Shown: positions 5,527 to 6,461 of the stretch, in pieces | Layout: each line of letters starts with the position of its first letter | Position numbering within the stretch: the stretch's first letter is position 1 | Source of the DNA: Pseudorhodobacter sp. | GTDB lineage: Bacteria; Pseudomonadota; Alphaproteobacteria; Rhodobacterales; Rhodobacteraceae | Reading direction: 5' to 3' | DNA length: 6,461 nt | Assembly (NCBI GenBank): GCA_024641255.1 | Contig: JAHEDL010000167.1 | Coordinates: forward strand, 1 to 6,461 | Notes under the pieces: model-generated | What the model was told of the DNA's origin: nothing | Database searches by the model: none | Seen by the model: the letters and a program-made list of their open reading frames with translations, nothing else | Translations under genes and position numbers: made by a program

Positions 5527-5670
5527 TGCAACTGGACCCGTCCAGCGCCGAAGCGGCGTATTGTGCCTCTCGACGAGTAGCGTGGCGCTAAGCTCCATCC
5601 TCTTGGCAGAAATATCCTGCGGGGGTCTGGGGGTGCAAAACCCCCAGCGCCTGCCACCAGTGAGACCGAC
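5527..5670. other. argD-argF intergenic spacer
   Basis: This 144-base gap is long for a tight operon. It contains a small hairpin CGCCG/CGGCG (5546-5550/5554-5558), then repeat copy B, then argF. A 21-codon reading frame (5526-5591) starts on the argD stop as TGATG but shows no sign of being a gene. No credible promoter for argF stands out; TTGTGC and GCTAAGCT (5561-5566, 5587-5594) are spaced too widely. Confidence 0.55.
5601..5648 (-). repeat. Intergenic repeat element, copy B (inverted)
   Basis: Read on the minus strand, a hairpin with arms CTGGGGGT (5647-5640) and ACCCCCAG (5634-5627) is followed nine bases later by the core GGATATTTCTGCCAAGA (5617-5601). The core differs from copy A at one of 17 positions, whereas the hairpin sequence is different, as though the structure and not the bases were kept there. 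It sits 22 bases upstream of the argF start. The hairpin lacks a following T-run on the plus strand, so simple termination within the argD-argF unit is not supported. Confidence 0.6.
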
Positions 5671-6461
5671 ATGAAACATTTCCTTGATATCCACAAAACC
5701 GACGCCGGCGAATTGCGGGCGATGATCAATTCGGCGCATGCCATGAAAGCGGCGCGCAACAACCGTCCCAAGGGCACACCGGATGATGACCAGCCGCTGG
5801 CGGGGCGAATGGTGGCGTTGATCTTTGAAAAGCCATCCACCCGCACCCGGGTTTCGTTTGACGTGGGTGTGCGCCAGATGGGCGGGCAGACCATGGTGCT
5901 GTCGGGCAAGGAAATGCAACTGGGCCATGGCGAAACCATTGCCGACACGGCCCGCGTGCTGTCGCGCTATGTTGATCTGATCATGATCCGCACCTTTGAA
6001 GAGGCCACTCTGCTAGAGATGGCCGAACACGCCACGGTTCCGGTGATCAACGGGCTGACCAACCGCACCCATCCCTGCCAGATCATGGCGGATGTGATGA
6101 CCTATGAAGAGCATCGCGGGCCGATTGCGGGCAAGAAGGTGGTTTGGGCGGGCGACGGCAACAACGTCGCGGCGTCGTTCCTGCACGCGGCGGGCCAGTT
6201 TGGCTTTGATTTTACCTTCACCGGGCCAGAGACTTTGGACCCCGAGCCGAAATTCGTTGACTTTGCGCGGTCGAAAGGCAGCAAAGTTTTGATCGAACGC
6301 GATCCGGTGGTTGCGGTGCAGGGGGCGGATTTGGTGGTGACCGACACTTGGGTGTCGATGCATGACCCCGAAAGCGCGAAAGAGCGGCGGCACAACCAGC
6401 TGCGCGGCTATCAGGTCAATGAAAAGCTGATGGCGCAGGCCAAGCCGGACAGTCTGTTCAT
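5671..6461 (+). CDS. argF: Ornithine carbamoyltransferase (3' end outside window)
   Basis: This cytosolic enzyme joins carbamoyl phosphate and ornithine to give citrulline in arginine synthesis. Starting at ATG 5671, 263 complete codons are present before the window ends. The carbamoyl-phosphate binding loop is STRTR (56-60, within FEKPSTRTR). HPCQ stands at 134-137, and the ornithine-domain stretch TDTWVSMHD at 224-232 matches the family's D-x-WxSM motif. The expected HCLP catalytic cysteine motif would come just after the last readable residues DSLF, so it falls outside. Family length is about 305-310, so roughly 45 residues are missing. The start fits the usual N-terminus MKHFLDI, but its Shine-Dalgarno is poor (only GTGAGA at 5660-5665). 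It follows argD by 144 bases on the same strand and probably depends at least partly on the argD promoter. Confidence 0.95.
   Translation, partial: MKHFLDIHKTDAGELRAMINSAHAMKAARNNRPKGTPDDDQPLAGRMVALIFEKPSTRTRVSFDVGVRQMGGQTMVLSGKEMQLGHGETIADTARVLSRYVDLIMIRTFEEATLLEMAEHATVPVINGLTNRTHPCQIMADVMTYEEHRGPIAGKKVVWAGDGNNVAASFLHAAGQFGFDFTFTGPETLDPEPKFVDFARSKGSKVLIERDPVVAVQGADLVVTDTWVSMHDPESAKERRHNQLRGYQVNEKLMAQAKPDSLF

Noticed and set aside
1..6461. Mobile element, phage remnant, CRISPR array or defence system
   Set aside because: No transposase or integrase, no terminal repeats or regular spacer arrays, and gene composition is uniform. All genes are metabolic or a single small regulator.

Overview
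The window looks like ordinary chromosome from an alphaproteobacterium, most likely the Rhodobacterales (Rhodobacter/Roseobacter type). Four things point there: high GC in the genes, the gene families present, promoters built as TTGnC plus a GCTA-type -10, and an intergenic repeat with a hairpin next to GGATATTTnTGCCAAGA. I recall that repeat from other Rhodobacterales genomes but could not search for it. I see no phage, plasmid, transposase, tRNA, rRNA or CRISPR signal.

Layout. Positions 1-903 (minus strand) carry a zinc-independent quinone-oxidoreductase-type medium-chain reductase whose C-terminus runs off the left edge. A long AT-rich divergent spacer (904-1300) separates it from a small Xre/PraR-like HTH regulator (1301-1660, plus). 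Next come a HisN-type inositol-monophosphatase-family phosphatase (1742-2542), an amidohydrolase very probably an 8-oxoguanine deaminase (2777-4123), argD (4351-5526) and argF (5671 to the right edge, truncated). The last five genes share one strand. However, hisN, the deaminase and argD each seem to have their own promoter, so this is a run of neighbouring transcription units more than one operon. Only argD-argF looks like a genuine functional pair.

Function. argD and argF are consecutive enzymes of arginine synthesis (N-acetylornithine formation, then citrulline formation, with ornithine release encoded elsewhere). The HisN-like enzyme fits histidine synthesis. The deaminase fits salvage or detoxification of oxidised guanine. 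The regulator's target cannot be told from sequence, but a dyad over its own -35 suggests autoregulation.

No new multi-gene system is evident. The non-coding parts are the most interesting: a leader before the deaminase whose complementary segments have H-type pseudoknot topology and cover the Shine-Dalgarno; two oppositely oriented copies of an intergenic repeat, one between argD and argF; and an AT-rich divergent spacer with palindromes and repeated words. All of these are read by eye, and none was tested by folding or database search.
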